Positions 32,760 through 42,423 of a stretch of 64,000 nt of DNA are shown piece by piece. The translations under genes and the position numbers were made by a program. The number at the start of each line of letters is the position of its first letter. Position 1 is the stretch's first letter. The notes beneath the pieces were generated by a model that had not been told where the DNA came from, did no database searches, and was given only the letters and a program-made list of their open reading frames with translations. The DNA is from Oscillospiraceae bacterium (GTDB lineage: Bacteria > Bacillota > Clostridia > Oscillospirales > Oscillospiraceae): positions 102,705-166,704 of the forward strand of contig JAFPWF010000010.1 of the NCBI GenBank assembly GCA_017395085.1. Reading direction: 5' to 3'.

Positions 32760-33971
32760 ATGAACCGCAGCCGCATCGACACTTATATTGCCGAACAGGA
32801 ACAACTGAAAACCCTGACCCGCAGGGACTTGGAAGCGGTCCAGCTCTCAAAGCTGAACCGCCTTCTGTCGTGCGAAAGGGAACGCGGCGGCTTTTATCGG
32901 AATCTTCCCGGCAATCTCGGCTCGCTTCGGGACCTCGCCTCCCTGCCGTTTACCACCGACGAGGACCTTGCGCATCGAGCCGGGGAAATGCTGATGACCT
33001 CGCAGGGCGCGGTGCAGCGCGTGCTGTCTGACGCCACCAGCGGCACAACTGGTGCCGCCAAGCGCGTCTTCTACACGGAGGGCGACCTTGAGCGCACCGT
33101 CCGTCTCTACACGGCAGGGCTGGGTGAACTGATTTTCCCGGGAAGTGTCACACTGATCGGCTTCCCGTTCTCAGGCCCATTCGGGCTGGGGGAACTCATT
33201 GCCGAAGCCGTCACCCGCCTTGGCGCGCGGCCGCTGCTACTCGGTCCCGGATTGAGCTACGGGGAATACCGGGATATTCTTGTGCGGGAACAGCCCGATA
33301 CTTTTGTCGGCATGCCAGTCCAGCTGCTGTCGCTGCTGCGCGTCTGCGGCAGGGGCAGCCTGCGCCGCGCGCTGGTCAGCGGCGACGCCTGCCCGGATTC
33401 GGTCATAAGCGGCTGTGAAAGCATACTGGGTTCCCGGCTTTTCCCCCACTACGGTTCCCGCGAGATGGGCATGGCCGGTGCTATCACCTGCCCGGCGCAT
33501 GAAGGAATGCATCTGCGTGAAACCGACGTCATCGCTGAAATTATTGACCCAGCCGGAAACGTTCTTCCGCACGGGGAGACAGGCGAACTCGTCATCACTA
33601 CCGTCGGGATGGAGGCCCTGCCCCTCATCCGCTATCGTACCGGGGACTATACGCGCATTCTCCCCTCTCCCTGCCCCTGCGGAAGCGAAGTGATCCGGAT
33701 TGACCGCCTGCAGCGAGGCGGCGAGGAAGGCCTGCTCTCACGTCTGGATGACGCGATGTTCCGCTTGCCGGAACTGGCGGACTACCGGATTGCGCGTGGC
33801 TCCGCCGGCTTCACCGTCCATGCGCTGACCGTCTGCGAAGCCCGGCTGGAACTGGAACGAATTCTGAAAGAGTTTTTCCCCGGCGAAGAGTTCCGGATCA
33901 CCGCCGTTCCCGCCGCTGATACAGACAGGGCACTGACTCCGGGAAAACGCAGGATCCTCCCACCTTCCTGA
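32760..33971 (+). CDS. AMP-dependent CoA ligase (phenylacetate-CoA-ligase-like, DVU_1553 type)
   Basis: A 403-residue adenylate-forming enzyme: SDATSGTTGAAKRVFYTEG (P-loop-like A3 motif), HYGSREMGMAGAITC (A5), GELVITTVGMEALPLIRYRTGDYTRI (A7) and a Cys-rich CPCGSEVIRIDRLQ before the small domain. It lies 45 bp after the previous gene in the same operon. It activates a carboxylic acid; in this context the acid may be the product of the aldehyde oxidoreductase (inference). Confidence 0.83.
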   Translation: MNRSRIDTYIAEQEQLKTLTRRDLEAVQLSKLNRLLSCERERGGFYRNLPGNLGSLRDLASLPFTTDEDLAHRAGEMLMTSQGAVQRVLSDATSGTTGAAKRVFYTEGDLERTVRLYTAGLGELIFPGSVTLIGFPFSGPFGLGELIAEAVTRLGARPLLLGPGLSYGEYRDILVREQPDTFVGMPVQLLSLLRVCGRGSLRRALVSGDACPDSVISGCESILGSRLFPHYGSREMGMAGAITCPAHEGMHLRETDVIAEIIDPAGNVLPHGETGELVITTVGMEALPLIRYRTGDYTRILPSPCPCGSEVIRIDRLQRGGEEGLLSRLDDAMFRLPELADYRIARGSAGFTVHALTVCEARLELERILKEFFPGEEFRITAVPAADTDRALTPGKRRILPPS

Positions 33972-34060
33972 CGCGATCCAACGCACGGTAATGTTCCGCT
34001 TTCCTAAATGGAGGAAACCTGGTGCTTTGGGAGACAGAACATGAAAGCCTTTCTTTGAGA

Positions 34061-34100
34061 AACAAAGGGACCCGGTTGTTCAGCCGGGTCCCTTTGTTTG
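34061..34100. terminator. Bidirectional terminator
   Basis: AACAAAGGGACCCGG pairs with CCGGGTCCCTTTGTT with T-rich tails on both strands; it separates the CoA ligase operon from the convergent NifX-like gene. Confidence 0.9.
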
Positions 34101-34120
34101 TTCAGTACTCTCTGCTGCTC

Positions 34121-34549
34121 TCAGTGACAGCCGCAGCCGCAGTCACTGCCGCAGCCGCAATCGCCTTCTTCGTCGCCGCAGGAACCGCCGCATCCTCCGC
34201 AGCTTCCGCTGCAGCCGCAGCCGCCTTCGGCCCCGTTTACCGGAAGCTGCCCGGTGACCAGCAGGTCCGCTGCGGTATCAGCATCGCCGCTGTAGCCGGC
34301 AATGGGGACAATGCCAAGGCTCAGGAGCTCGGCTTTTGCCTCGCCGCCCATGTTCCCCGCCATGACCGCCGCCACATCCAGTTCCTTCATCTTGGCTGCC
34401 ATAGCCTGGTGCCCCGACAGCATTGAGGTGTCCACCAGAGTCTTTTTACAGTCGCTGACATAGTCGCCGTATTCATACACGGCAAACATCGGGCAGTGCC
34501 CGAAGTGGCCGTAGATCTCTCCGTCCTGATATGCTACTGCTATTTTCAT
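34121..34549 (-). CDS. NifX/NifB-associated (dinitrogenase Fe-Mo cofactor) family protein
   Basis: The first about 100 residues form the NifX/NafY fold (MKIAVAYQDGEIYGHFGHCPMFAVYE, AKMKELDVAAVMAGNMGGEAKAELLSLGI). The tail of about 40 residues is rich in Gly and Cys (GGCGCSGSCGGCGGSCGDEEGDCGCG), probably metal-binding. A strong GGAGG precedes the ATG. It sits one base after the Mrp-like ATPase gene, a common pair in anaerobes with Mo or Fe-S enzymes. Confidence 0.85.
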   Translation of the reverse strand: MKIAVAYQDGEIYGHFGHCPMFAVYEYGDYVSDCKKTLVDTSMLSGHQAMAAKMKELDVAAVMAGNMGGEAKAELLSLGIVPIAGYSGDADTAADLLVTGQLPVNGAEGGCGCSGSCGGCGGSCGDEEGDCGCGSDCGCGCH

Positions 34550-34550
34550 G

Positions 34551-35390
34551 TCAGGTCTCCTCCAGCGGCAGATCCTTTTCCAGGTTGTCAACCAGTTCGG
34601 TCAGGAACTCCGCGTTTACATGTTCGATCTCGCCGGCATCCACCATGGTCGTAATCACCGGGTCGATGGGGATACGCGCCGTGTGGGGGATGTCAAACGC
34701 AGCTGCCACATCCTGCACTTTGCTGGCCCCGAAAATCTCGTGCTGCTTGCCGCAGTCCGGGCAGGTGTAGTAGCTCATGTTTTCCACCACGCCAAGGACC
34801 GGCACGTTCATCATTTCGGCCATCCGGACCGCCTTCGAAACAATCATGCTGACCAGATCCTGCGGGGTTGTCACGATAATAATCCCGTCCACCGGCAGTG
34901 ACTGGAACACCGTCAGCGGCACGTCGCCCGTTCCGGGAGGCATGTCGACGAACATATAGTCCACGTCCTTCCAAAGAACGTCCGTCCAGAACTGGGTCAC
35001 CGCACCGGCGATGACCGGGCCGCGCCAGACGACCGGCTCGGTCTCGTTCTCAAGGATCAGGTTGATGGACATGATCTGCAGACCGGTATAGGTGCTCACC
35101 GGAATCAGGTACGCATCCGTACCGGTGGCATGCTCGTGGATGCCGAAGGATTTCGGAATCGAAGGGCCTGTGATGTCCGCATCCAGTACGGCACAGCGGT
35201 GCCCGCGGCGCTGCATCTCGGCAGCCATCAGGCTGGTGACCAGGCTCTTGCCGACGCCGCCCTTCCCGCTGACCACAGCAATGACTTTTTTGACACTGGA
35301 GTAGGGGTTCAGGGGCTTTTGAAAACTCTCCGCCTTGCGCTCGGAACAGTTGGCGCTGCAGCTGGAGCAATCGTGATTGCAATCGCTCAT
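34551..35390 (-). CDS. Mrp/NBP35-family Fe-S carrier ATPase
   Basis: An N-terminal Cys cluster (CNHDCSSCSANC) is followed by a deviant Walker A P-loop, VVSGKGGVGKS, VLDADITGPS, DYMFVDMPPGTGD and a CPDCGK pair that binds a bridging Fe-S cluster. Such ATPases scaffold and deliver Fe-S clusters. Located with the NifX-like gene and next to the molybdoenzyme genes, it may serve Fe-S assembly of those clusters. The chosen ATG follows AAAGGA. Confidence 0.9.
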   Translation of the reverse strand: MSDCNHDCSSCSANCSERKAESFQKPLNPYSSVKKVIAVVSGKGGVGKSLVTSLMAAEMQRRGHRCAVLDADITGPSIPKSFGIHEHATGTDAYLIPVSTYTGLQIMSINLILENETEPVVWRGPVIAGAVTQFWTDVLWKDVDYMFVDMPPGTGDVPLTVFQSLPVDGIIIVTTPQDLVSMIVSKAVRMAEMMNVPVLGVVENMSYYTCPDCGKQHEIFGASKVQDVAAAFDIPHTARIPIDPVITTMVDAGEIEHVNAEFLTELVDNLEKDLPLEET

Positions 35391-35512
35391 GAAGTTGGTT
35401 CGTCCTTTCAAAAAGCGGGAATTTGTGCCTCCTGCATGGTTTCTCCCGCCCGTATTATATAGTGCCCGCCTATTATAACAGATTTCCGGGTTTCGTCAAC
35501 CGTCAGTGGCGG

Positions 35513-35962
35513 TTACCGCCGCCCTTCAAAAAACTCCCGCAGGAGCCGGCGGCTCTCCATTGCACAGACGCCGGTATACACCTTCGGGCTGTGCCCGTAC
35601 TTTTCGGCAAAGAGGTCAATGACGCTGCCGCAGGAGCCGCTGTTCTCTTCCCGCGCGCCGAAAACCAGCTCGGGGATACGCGCGTTGATGATCGCGCCGG
35701 CGCACATAGGGCAGGGTTCCAGCGTTACAAACAGTGTGCAGTCATCCAAACGCCAGCTGCCGCGCGTAATACATGCCTCGCGAATGGCCTCGACCTCGGC
35801 ATGGGCAGTGGCGTCTCGGTTTTCTTCCCGCCGGTTCCTGCCTCTGCCGATGATGCTGCCGTCCGCATCCGTGATTACGCAACCCACCGGCACGTCGCCG
35901 CAGGCTGCCGCTTCTTCCGCCAGCCGCAGGGCTTCCTGCATGTATATTTCCCGGTCACTCAT
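35513..35962 (-). CDS. tadA: tRNA-specific adenosine deaminase
   Basis: TadA makes inosine at wobble position 34 of tRNA-Arg(ACG). The zinc and catalytic residues are seen in HAEVEAIREA and PCPMCAGAIINARI, and VTLEPCPMC is present. Length is 149 residues, normal. It is transcribed away from the Mrp-like gene's start region. Confidence 0.93.
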   Translation of the reverse strand: MSDREIYMQEALRLAEEAAACGDVPVGCVITDADGSIIGRGRNRREENRDATAHAEVEAIREACITRGSWRLDDCTLFVTLEPCPMCAGAIINARIPELVFGAREENSGSCGSVIDLFAEKYGHSPKVYTGVCAMESRRLLREFFEGRR

Positions 35963-36034
35963 GCTGTTCTCTCCTGAAAAAGGCTGCGCCGGTTTTCGGC
36001 ACAGCCTTTCTGATTTCTTATGCTTTCCCTGCGC

Positions 36035-37033
36035 TCAGGCAAGCGCTGCGGTGATGATGGACATTTGATAGACTTCCTCGGCGTCGCAGCCGCGGGACAG
36101 GTCGTTGATGGGGGCGTTCAGACCCTGCAGAATCGGGCCGTAAGCTGCAAAGCCGCCCAGGCGCTGGGCAATCTTATACCCGATGTTGCCGGACTGGATC
36201 TCCGGGAAGATAAAGGTGTTGGCATAGCCTGCAACCGGGCTGCCCGGGAACTTCAGCTGGCCGACGGTCGGGGATACCGCGGCGTCAAACTGCATTTCGC
36301 CGTCGATGGCGAATTCGGGGGCCTTTTCCTTGGCAATGGCGGTGGCTTCACGCACTAGGTCGACGTTCGCACCCTTGCCGGAACCTTTGGTGGAGTAGGA
36401 CAGCATGGCAACCTTCGGCTCGATGCCGAAGACTTTAGCCGTCTTTGCGGTCTCAACGGCAACTTCAGCCAGCTGAGCTGCCGCGGTAAGTGTCACATTG
36501 CCTTCCTTGTCGGTTTTGTCCTGATAGTCGATGTTGATGGCACAGTCGCCCATGCAGATCATCTCGTCGCCGCGGACCAGAATAAAGCAGGAGCTTACCA
36601 GGTTTGCGCCCTTCTTGGTCTTGACCAGCTGCAGTGCCGGGCGTACGGTATCGGCTGTGGAGTAGGTCGCGCCGCCAAGCAGCGCGTCGGCCACTCCCAT
36701 CTTGACCAGCATAGTGCCGAAGTAGTTGCCCTTGCTGAGTGCCTTGCGGCAGTCTTCCTCGGTCATCTTGCCCTTGCGGAGTTCGACCATCTTGGCGACC
36801 ATCTCATCCATACCAGCGTAGGTCAGGGGATTCAGAATTTCAAGGCCTTCGATATCAAACCCGCCTTTTGCGGCGGCGGCCTTGACTTCTTCCACATTGC
36901 CTACCAGAATCGGGGTCAGGAATCCGCCTTTTTTCAGCCGTGCAGCCGCTTCCAGGATGCGGGCATCCGGGCCTTCGGTAAAGACGATCTTCCGCGGATT
37001 TGCTTTCAGAATTTCAATCAGGTTTTCAAACAT
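36035..37033 (-). CDS. pta: Phosphate acetyltransferase
   Basis: Converts acetyl-CoA and phosphate to acetyl phosphate, the energy-yielding step of acetate formation. The 332-residue protein shows PARILEAAARLKKGGFLTPILVG near the start, and the C-terminal signature region SYSTKGSGKGANVDLVREA, GEMQFDAAVSPTVGQLKFPGSPVAGYANTFIFPEIQSGNIGYKIAQRLGG. It lacks the N-terminal DRTGG/BioD domain, as in clostridial Pta. Acetate kinase is not in the window. Confidence 0.95.
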   Translation of the reverse strand: MFENLIEILKANPRKIVFTEGPDARILEAAARLKKGGFLTPILVGNVEEVKAAAAKGGFDIEGLEILNPLTYAGMDEMVAKMVELRKGKMTEEDCRKALSKGNYFGTMLVKMGVADALLGGATYSTADTVRPALQLVKTKKGANLVSSCFILVRGDEMICMGDCAINIDYQDKTDKEGNVTLTAAAQLAEVAVETAKTAKVFGIEPKVAMLSYSTKGSGKGANVDLVREATAIAKEKAPEFAIDGEMQFDAAVSPTVGQLKFPGSPVAGYANTFIFPEIQSGNIGYKIAQRLGGFAAYGPILQGLNAPINDLSRGCDAEEVYQMSIITAALA

Positions 37034-37220
37034 GCTTGTTTCCTCCTGTTGTGTTATATTCTTGACTTTAATAATTTATCACGCCCGGAAGTGTTTTTCA
37101 AGTGCAATCGACTGCCTGTTGGGGAATTGCTGAAATAATCTTTGGATTTGCGCATTTCTGTTTACAAGAAGGCCCCTGTTGCGGTATAATACCACAATCT
37201 GAACCGAAGCGGGAGACGAC

Positions 37221-39026
37221 ATGACTGAACAAAGCAGGGTACGGAATTTCTCCATTATCGCCCATATCGACCACGGAAAATCGACCCTTTCCGACCGGCT
37301 GATTGAAAAGTGCGGCGCGGTCGAAGCGCGCGTGATGGAGGATCAGATTCTCGACAATATGGACCTGGAAAAGGAACGCGGGATTACCATCAAGGCCCGC
37401 GCTGTCGGTCTGCAGTATCATGCGCAGGACGGGCAGGACTATACCCTGAACCTCATCGACACCCCGGGCCACGTGGACTTCAACTATGAAGTCAGCCGTT
37501 CGCTGGCCGCCTGCGAAGGCGCCATTCTGATCGTTGACGCTTCGCAGGGTGTGGAAGCGCAGACCCTGTCGAACACCTACCTCGCGTTGGACAACAACCT
37601 GGAGATTCTCCCCGTCATCAACAAAATCGACCTGCCCGCCGCCGACCCGCACCGGGTCAAGAACGAGATTGAGGAAATCATCGGTATCCCAGCGCAGGAT
37701 GCGCCGGAGATCAGCGCAAAAGCCGGCATCAACATCGACGCTGTGCTGGAGGACATTGTCAGCGGCATCCCCTCCCCCTCCGGCGATCCGGACGCGCCGC
37801 TCAAAGCGCTGATTTTTGACAGCCAGTATGATAATTACCGCGGGGTCATCGTCTTCCTGCGCGTGATGGACGGCAGGATCGCCAAAGACACCGAAATCCT
37901 GCTGATGTCGACCGGCGCCCGCTACAAGGTGCTGGAAACCGGCTATCTCCGCCCCACGATGCTGGAGCCCTGTGCGGAACTCCGTGCCGGCGACGTCGGC
38001 TACTTCACCGCCAGCATCAAAAACGTCGCCGATACCCGCGTGGGGGACACCGTGACCGAGGCCGCACGTCCCACCGCCGAGGCGCTGCCCGGCTACCGAC
38101 CGGCAAGGCCGATGGTTTTCTGCGGCATCTATACGGAAGACGGTTCCAAGTATCCCGACCTCCGGGACGCTCTGGAAAAACTCAAGCTGAACGACGCTTC
38201 CCTCTCCTATGAGCCGGAAAGCTCCGTCGCGCTCGGTTTCGGTTTCCGTTGCGGCTTCCTGGGGATGCTGCATATGGAGATCATCCAGGAGCGCCTGGAG
38301 CGCGAGTTCAACCTGGAGCTCGTCACCACGCTGCCTTCCGTCATCTATCGGGTGGAGAAAACAGACGGCACAGTCGTCATGGTGGACAACCCCCACAACT
38401 ATCCGGAAACCGCTTCCATCGCCGAGGCCTATGAACCCTACGTCAAGGTCTCCATCATCACGCCCAACGAGTTTGTCGGCAACATTATGCCTCTCTGTCA
38501 GGACCGCCGCGGCGTTTACAAGAACATGCAGTATCTCGATACCCGTCTGGTGGAGCTGCATTACGAGATGCCGCTGAATGAGATCATTTACGATTTCTTT
38601 GATACCCTGAAGGCGCGGACGAAGGGTTATGCATCGCTGGACTACGAGTTCTCGTCCTACGAGCCCAGCGATCTCGTTAAAGTCGACATGCTGCTGAACG
38701 GTGATCAGGTTGATGCGCTGAGTTTCATTGCCCACCGCGACAAGGCCTATCCCCGTGCGAGGAAGCTCGCTGAGAAACTCAAGGAGAATATCCCCCGTCA
38801 GCTCTTTGAAGTCCCTATCCAGGCCGCGATTGGCGGGAAGATCATTGCCCGTGAAACAGTCAAGGCGCTGCGCAAGGACGTTCTGGCAAAGTGCTACGGC
38901 GGCGATATCACGCGGAAGAAAAAGCTGCTGGAAAAGCAGAAGGAAGGCAAAAAGAAGATGCGCCAGCTCGGCACTGTGCAGATCCCCACAGAAGCGTTTC
39001 TTGCTGTGCTGAAGCTGGATGAATAA
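37221..39026 (+). CDS. lepA: Elongation factor 4 (back-translocating GTPase)
   Basis: 601 residues, typical. GTPase motifs are [12 protein letters not shown] (P-loop), DTPGHVDF and [10 protein letters not shown]; then domain [23 protein letters not shown], and the LepA-specific C terminus with [25 protein letters not shown]. It acts on stalled ribosomes. GGGAGA precedes the ATG. Confidence 0.97.
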   Translation: MTEQSRVRNFSIIAHIDHGKSTLSDRLIEKCGAVEARVMEDQILDNMDLEKERGITIKARAVGLQYHAQDGQDYTLNLIDTPGHVDFNYEVSRSLAACEGAILIVDASQGVEAQTLSNTYLALDNNLEILPVINKIDLPAADPHRVKNEIEEIIGIPAQDAPEISAKAGINIDAVLEDIVSGIPSPSGDPDAPLKALIFDSQYDNYRGVIVFLRVMDGRIAKDTEILLMSTGARYKVLETGYLRPTMLEPCAELRAGDVGYFTASIKNVADTRVGDTVTEAARPTAEALPGYRPARPMVFCGIYTEDGSKYPDLRDALEKLKLNDASLSYEPESSVALGFGFRCGFLGMLHMEIIQERLEREFNLELVTTLPSVIYRVEKTDGTVVMVDNPHNYPETASIAEAYEPYVKVSIITPNEFVGNIMPLCQDRRGVYKNMQYLDTRLVELHYEMPLNEIIYDFFDTLKARTKGYASLDYEFSSYEPSDLVKVDMLLNGDQVDALSFIAHRDKAYPRARKLAEKLKENIPRQLFEVPIQAAIGGKIIARETVKALRKDVLAKCYGGDITRKKKLLEKQKEGKKKMRQLGTVQIPTEAFLAVLKLDE

Positions 39027-39041
39027 ACAGGAGGAAACAGG

Positions 39042-39671
39042 TTGAAGGGAAGAATTCGTCTGTTCTGGCTGATCCTTGCTGTGGTATGTTCCGCGCTGGC
39101 GGTGTTCGCCTGCCTGTATGCGGGGCTGTTCGGCAGCATCATCAACTGGCCTGAAGGTAATCCGGCGGATACGGTCACGCAGTTTTTTGAGAGCATCCGC
39201 TACGGCAATTATCCCCTTGCGTATTCCTGCCTGAGCGACTATTCCACCCTTGGGCTCGAACAGGAGCCCGAAACGCCGGAAGCAAAGGCCGTCTATGATG
39301 CGCTGAAGAAGAGCTACACCTGGTCTCTGGACGGCGACTGTGCAGTGAACGGGACCGAAGCCACCCAGAAAGTGCGTCTGCGTGCGTTGAATATCCGGCG
39401 CACCGAAGTAGCCGTCGCATCCCGCGTGGATCCCGTGCTGCAGGAAATGCTGGCGGAAAAACCGAACTCCGAAATCTACGATGAAACCGGCGGCTACCGC
39501 AGCAGTCTTACTGATGCGGTATATACCGAAGCCCTGAACCGGGCGCTTGCGGATGCGGATTCCCTGTGCGAAACCACGAATCTTGAAATCCGCCTGCAGT
39601 ATATCGACGGCTCCTGGAAAATCATTACCGACCGTGCGCTGATGAACGCCCTTGTGGGCGGGCAGAGCTGA
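39042..39671 (+). CDS. Membrane-anchored hypothetical protein (NTF2-like fold suspected)
   Basis: A 209-residue protein with an N-terminal transmembrane/signal anchor (FWLILAVVCSALAVFACLYAGLFG) and an extracytoplasmic domain (ADTVTQFFESIRYGNYPLAYSCLSDYS ... IRLQYIDGSWKIITDRALMNALVGG). The pattern resembles NTF2/DUF4878-like domains. The start is TTG, seven bases after AGGAGG. It is the first gene of a three-gene operon with the two downstream genes. Function unknown. Confidence 0.75.
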   Translation: MKGRIRLFWLILAVVCSALAVFACLYAGLFGSIINWPEGNPADTVTQFFESIRYGNYPLAYSCLSDYSTLGLEQEPETPEAKAVYDALKKSYTWSLDGDCAVNGTEATQKVRLRALNIRRTEVAVASRVDPVLQEMLAEKPNSEIYDETGGYRSSLTDAVYTEALNRALADADSLCETTNLEIRLQYIDGSWKIITDRALMNALVGGQS

Positions 39672-39687
39672 AGGGAGGAAAGTCAGT

Positions 39688-41226
39688 TTGAGAAGAGAAT
39701 ACGATCTTGAAGATATTCTGGCCGAGTTTTCGGAACACAGCCTTGATGCGGAGGCCGCAAGACTGCAGGCTGCCGAGGAAGCCGCGGCAGAGGCCGCTGC
39801 GGAAGCCGCTCTGAATTCTGAGGATTCCTTATCAGAGGGAGCGGAAGCGGAACTGCCTAAAGAAGAATCAGTCCCGCAGGCTGTCGAAGCGGATGAAGTG
39901 CTCTCCGCAGACGAGCAGCAGTTGACCCGGGTTTTTAAGGCTCCGAGGCCCGCTGCCGCTGTGAAACCGGAAGAAGAGCCGGAAGAAAAACCGCGTAAGA
40001 AAAAGAAAGCGAAAAAGGAAAGCATCCTTGCCCGCCTGGGTCTCGGGACGCTGAGTCTTGTTTTTGCCGTCATCTCTCTTGCGGTCCTTGCCTGGTCCCT
40101 GCAGAATCTGCATCCGGACACCGGCGCGCCGGTCAAGACAAACCGCCCTGCGGCAAGCTCCAGCACCAACCTGGTCACAAGGCTGGATGCAGGGCTCAAC
40201 AACGCGAGGGCCAATGCGCTCAGCGACATCGCCTACATCCCCAAGCATTACTCCATTTCCGAAGGGGAGACGGTTGCCCCGCGGCCAAACGAGGCCTGTT
40301 TCGGTACGGTCAGCCCCTCGGAAGCCTCAAAGGTCATGGACGTCATTCAGCAGGCCAGGGATTCCGGGCTTCTGGAAGGGCAGGACGTCATCTTCAACCC
40401 CGATCTGAACTTCCTTACCCACACCGGCACCAACACCGACACGGATATCCATTATTACTGTGACGACACGATTCTTGTCATTACGTGGAAGGAACTCGTC
40501 GATGGCATGACTCTCACGTGCTGCGAAGTGAAAGTTGCCGATGCCAGCCAGTTCCGCCGCAAGTTTGTGGACGACACCTTTGGTTCTTCCAACAAGCTGT
40601 TTGCGACTTCCATTGCCGCAAGCGTCAACTCGGTGGTCGCCATGAACGCCGACTTTTACGCCTTCCGTGATTTCGGCATCGTGGTCTACGACCGCGATCT
40701 CTGCCGCTTCGGCCAGGACACCTATACCGGTCAGTATAAGAAGTACAACTGCACCGACACACTCTTCATCAACGACGAAGGAGACTTCCTGTTCTGGCAC
40801 CGACTGCAGGAGGCCAGCCCGGAGGAGATGAAGGCTTTCATCTCCGAAAACAACATCCTCTTTTCCATCGCTTTCGGGCCGATTCTGGTCGAAAACGGTG
40901 AATTGCAGGTCTGCGACTGGTATCCGGCCGGTGAAATCGACAAGGGATATTCCCGTGCCGGCATCGGGCTGAAGGATCACCTGCACTACTTTTACATGTC
41001 CCTGAACCATTCTGCCGAACAAGCTGCGCGCTGGACCGTCAACCAGTTCGGTGAACGCATGTATCAGCGCGGGCTGCAGCAGGCCTACTGCCTGGACGGC
41101 GGCCAGACCAGCGAAATCGTCTGGCGCGGTTCCCCCTACAACTACATCGACTTCGGCGGTGAACGTGAAGTCAGCGATATCATCTACTTTGCCACCGCAA
41201 TTCCGGAATCGGAGGGAACGCCATGA
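39688..41226 (+). CDS. Membrane-anchored phosphodiester glycosidase (NAGPA family) protein
   Basis: About 512 residues. The N terminus is a charged coiled-coil-like cytoplasmic segment (EAARLQAAEEAAAEAAAEAA...), then a transmembrane helix (TLSLVFAVISLAVLAWSLQ), then an extracytoplasmic phosphodiester-glycosidase domain: NADFYAFRDFGIVVYDRD, FGPILVENGEL, AGIGLKDHLHYFYM and a C-terminal LDGGQTSEIVWRG and YNYIDFGGER. The TTG start is eight bases from GGGAGG. Related proteins hydrolyse GlcNAc-1-phosphodiesters or act on exopolysaccharide and wall glycans. Overlaps the next gene by four bases. Confidence 0.83.
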   Translation: MRREYDLEDILAEFSEHSLDAEAARLQAAEEAAAEAAAEAALNSEDSLSEGAEAELPKEESVPQAVEADEVLSADEQQLTRVFKAPRPAAAVKPEEEPEEKPRKKKKAKKESILARLGLGTLSLVFAVISLAVLAWSLQNLHPDTGAPVKTNRPAASSSTNLVTRLDAGLNNARANALSDIAYIPKHYSISEGETVAPRPNEACFGTVSPSEASKVMDVIQQARDSGLLEGQDVIFNPDLNFLTHTGTNTDTDIHYYCDDTILVITWKELVDGMTLTCCEVKVADASQFRRKFVDDTFGSSNKLFATSIAASVNSVVAMNADFYAFRDFGIVVYDRDLCRFGQDTYTGQYKKYNCTDTLFINDEGDFLFWHRLQEASPEEMKAFISENNILFSIAFGPILVENGELQVCDWYPAGEIDKGYSRAGIGLKDHLHYFYMSLNHSAEQAARWTVNQFGERMYQRGLQQAYCLDGGQTSEIVWRGSPYNYIDFGGEREVSDIIYFATAIPESEGTP

Positions 41227-42263
41227 ACGAAATTGCTGTCTTCACCGGAAACCTGACCATTTACTGGAGTGCAATCGTGATCTGTCTGGGCATTGCGGCC
41301 GGACTCTGCCTGACCCTTGCCCTGTATCCGATGGACCACCAGCATAACACCGCTGTCTGGGTCTTTTTCCCCATCGCGGTGGTTCTCAGCGTTCTGTTTT
41401 CCCGCACCATCCACTGGTACAGCCACATTGAACAGTATGAGTCGCTGCTGAAGTCCATTACCGATTACAGCACCGGCGGCTACTGCATTCAGGGCATCAT
41501 CCTGGGCGTCTTTCTGGCAGCCGCCATTGTCCGGCTCTTTCATCTTGCGCCGACGGCCGGGGAACTTCTGGACGCCGTCGCCCCGGGTCTGGCGCTTTGC
41601 CTCGCGCTGATCCGTCTGAGTTCCCTATTTAACCTGAACTGCCGAGGCAGGATTGTTATCCTGAACAGCGCATATCAGCGCCTGCCATTCGCCGTGTCGT
41701 GGACCGATGCCGCCGGCAATGTTGAATTCCGTCTGGCGACCTTTTTCCTGGAATTTCTGGCGCTGCTGGTAATTACGGTAATTCTCTGCGTGTTCTTCTT
41801 CCGCCATCGGTCTGAACCGCTCTGGGAAGGCTTTCCCAACCAGGGCAACGTGATGCGGATGTTTCTGATCCTGGTGGGCATTGTCGAGATTATCGCCGAC
41901 TCCACGCGCTATGACTCGGCCCTGATGCACTTCTTCCTGATCAAAAAGCTGAATCCGTATGCCTCGTTCATCTCCATTGCGCAGGTGTTCTCCGCCGTTA
42001 TGATCCTGCTGGTCTTTATCCGCTACATGCGCTGTTCCGTGAAGGCAAACGGCTGGAGTTGGTATCATATTCTCGCCATTCTGGTGTTCATAGCAAGCCT
42101 GGTCGGCATCGGCTTCTTCGGCGAGTACAGGGTCCAGCGGACAGCGCAGTATGTGCGCTGCTACATCTGGCAGGGTTCTTCCCTTCTTGTCCTTGCCTCA
42201 ACGGTTATCGGCATCTACGCCACCTGCGTTGCCCGGGACTACGATTACGATGACGAAGAATAG
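41223..42263 (+). CDS. Lgt-like polytopic membrane protein
   Basis: A 346-residue protein with roughly eight hydrophobic segments. Fragments resemble prolipoprotein diacylglyceryl transferase: NLTIYWSAIVICLGIAAGLCL, the GYCIQGIILGVFLAA helix, APGLALCLALIRLSSLFNLNCRGR, and FFLEFLALLVI. It may be a divergent Lgt paralog, or a related membrane enzyme of unknown substrate. The start overlaps the previous stop (ATGA), so it is coupled to the NAGPA protein. Active-site residues were not all verified. Confidence 0.6.
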   Translation: MNEIAVFTGNLTIYWSAIVICLGIAAGLCLTLALYPMDHQHNTAVWVFFPIAVVLSVLFSRTIHWYSHIEQYESLLKSITDYSTGGYCIQGIILGVFLAAAIVRLFHLAPTAGELLDAVAPGLALCLALIRLSSLFNLNCRGRIVILNSAYQRLPFAVSWTDAAGNVEFRLATFFLEFLALLVITVILCVFFFRHRSEPLWEGFPNQGNVMRMFLILVGIVEIIADSTRYDSALMHFFLIKKLNPYASFISIAQVFSAVMILLVFIRYMRCSVKANGWSWYHILAILVFIASLVGIGFFGEYRVQRTAQYVRCYIWQGSSLLVLASTVIGIYATCVARDYDYDDEE

Positions 42264-42423
42264 CGACGGCAAATCTTAATAATACCTGAAAATCCTCTTT
42301 ACTTCATGCATTTGTCATATTGTTGTGATAGAATCACAGCAGACAGTTCGGCACAGGGTCGCTTGCCGCTGCCCTGTGTCGTTTCTATTTTCCTGACTTT
42401 TGTGCCCGGAAAGGGGGCAGCAT

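Noticed and set aside
37098-40229. 1043-codon minus-strand frame over lepA and the next genes
   Set aside because: It is antisense to LepA and two membrane-protein genes and has no domain or ribosome site.
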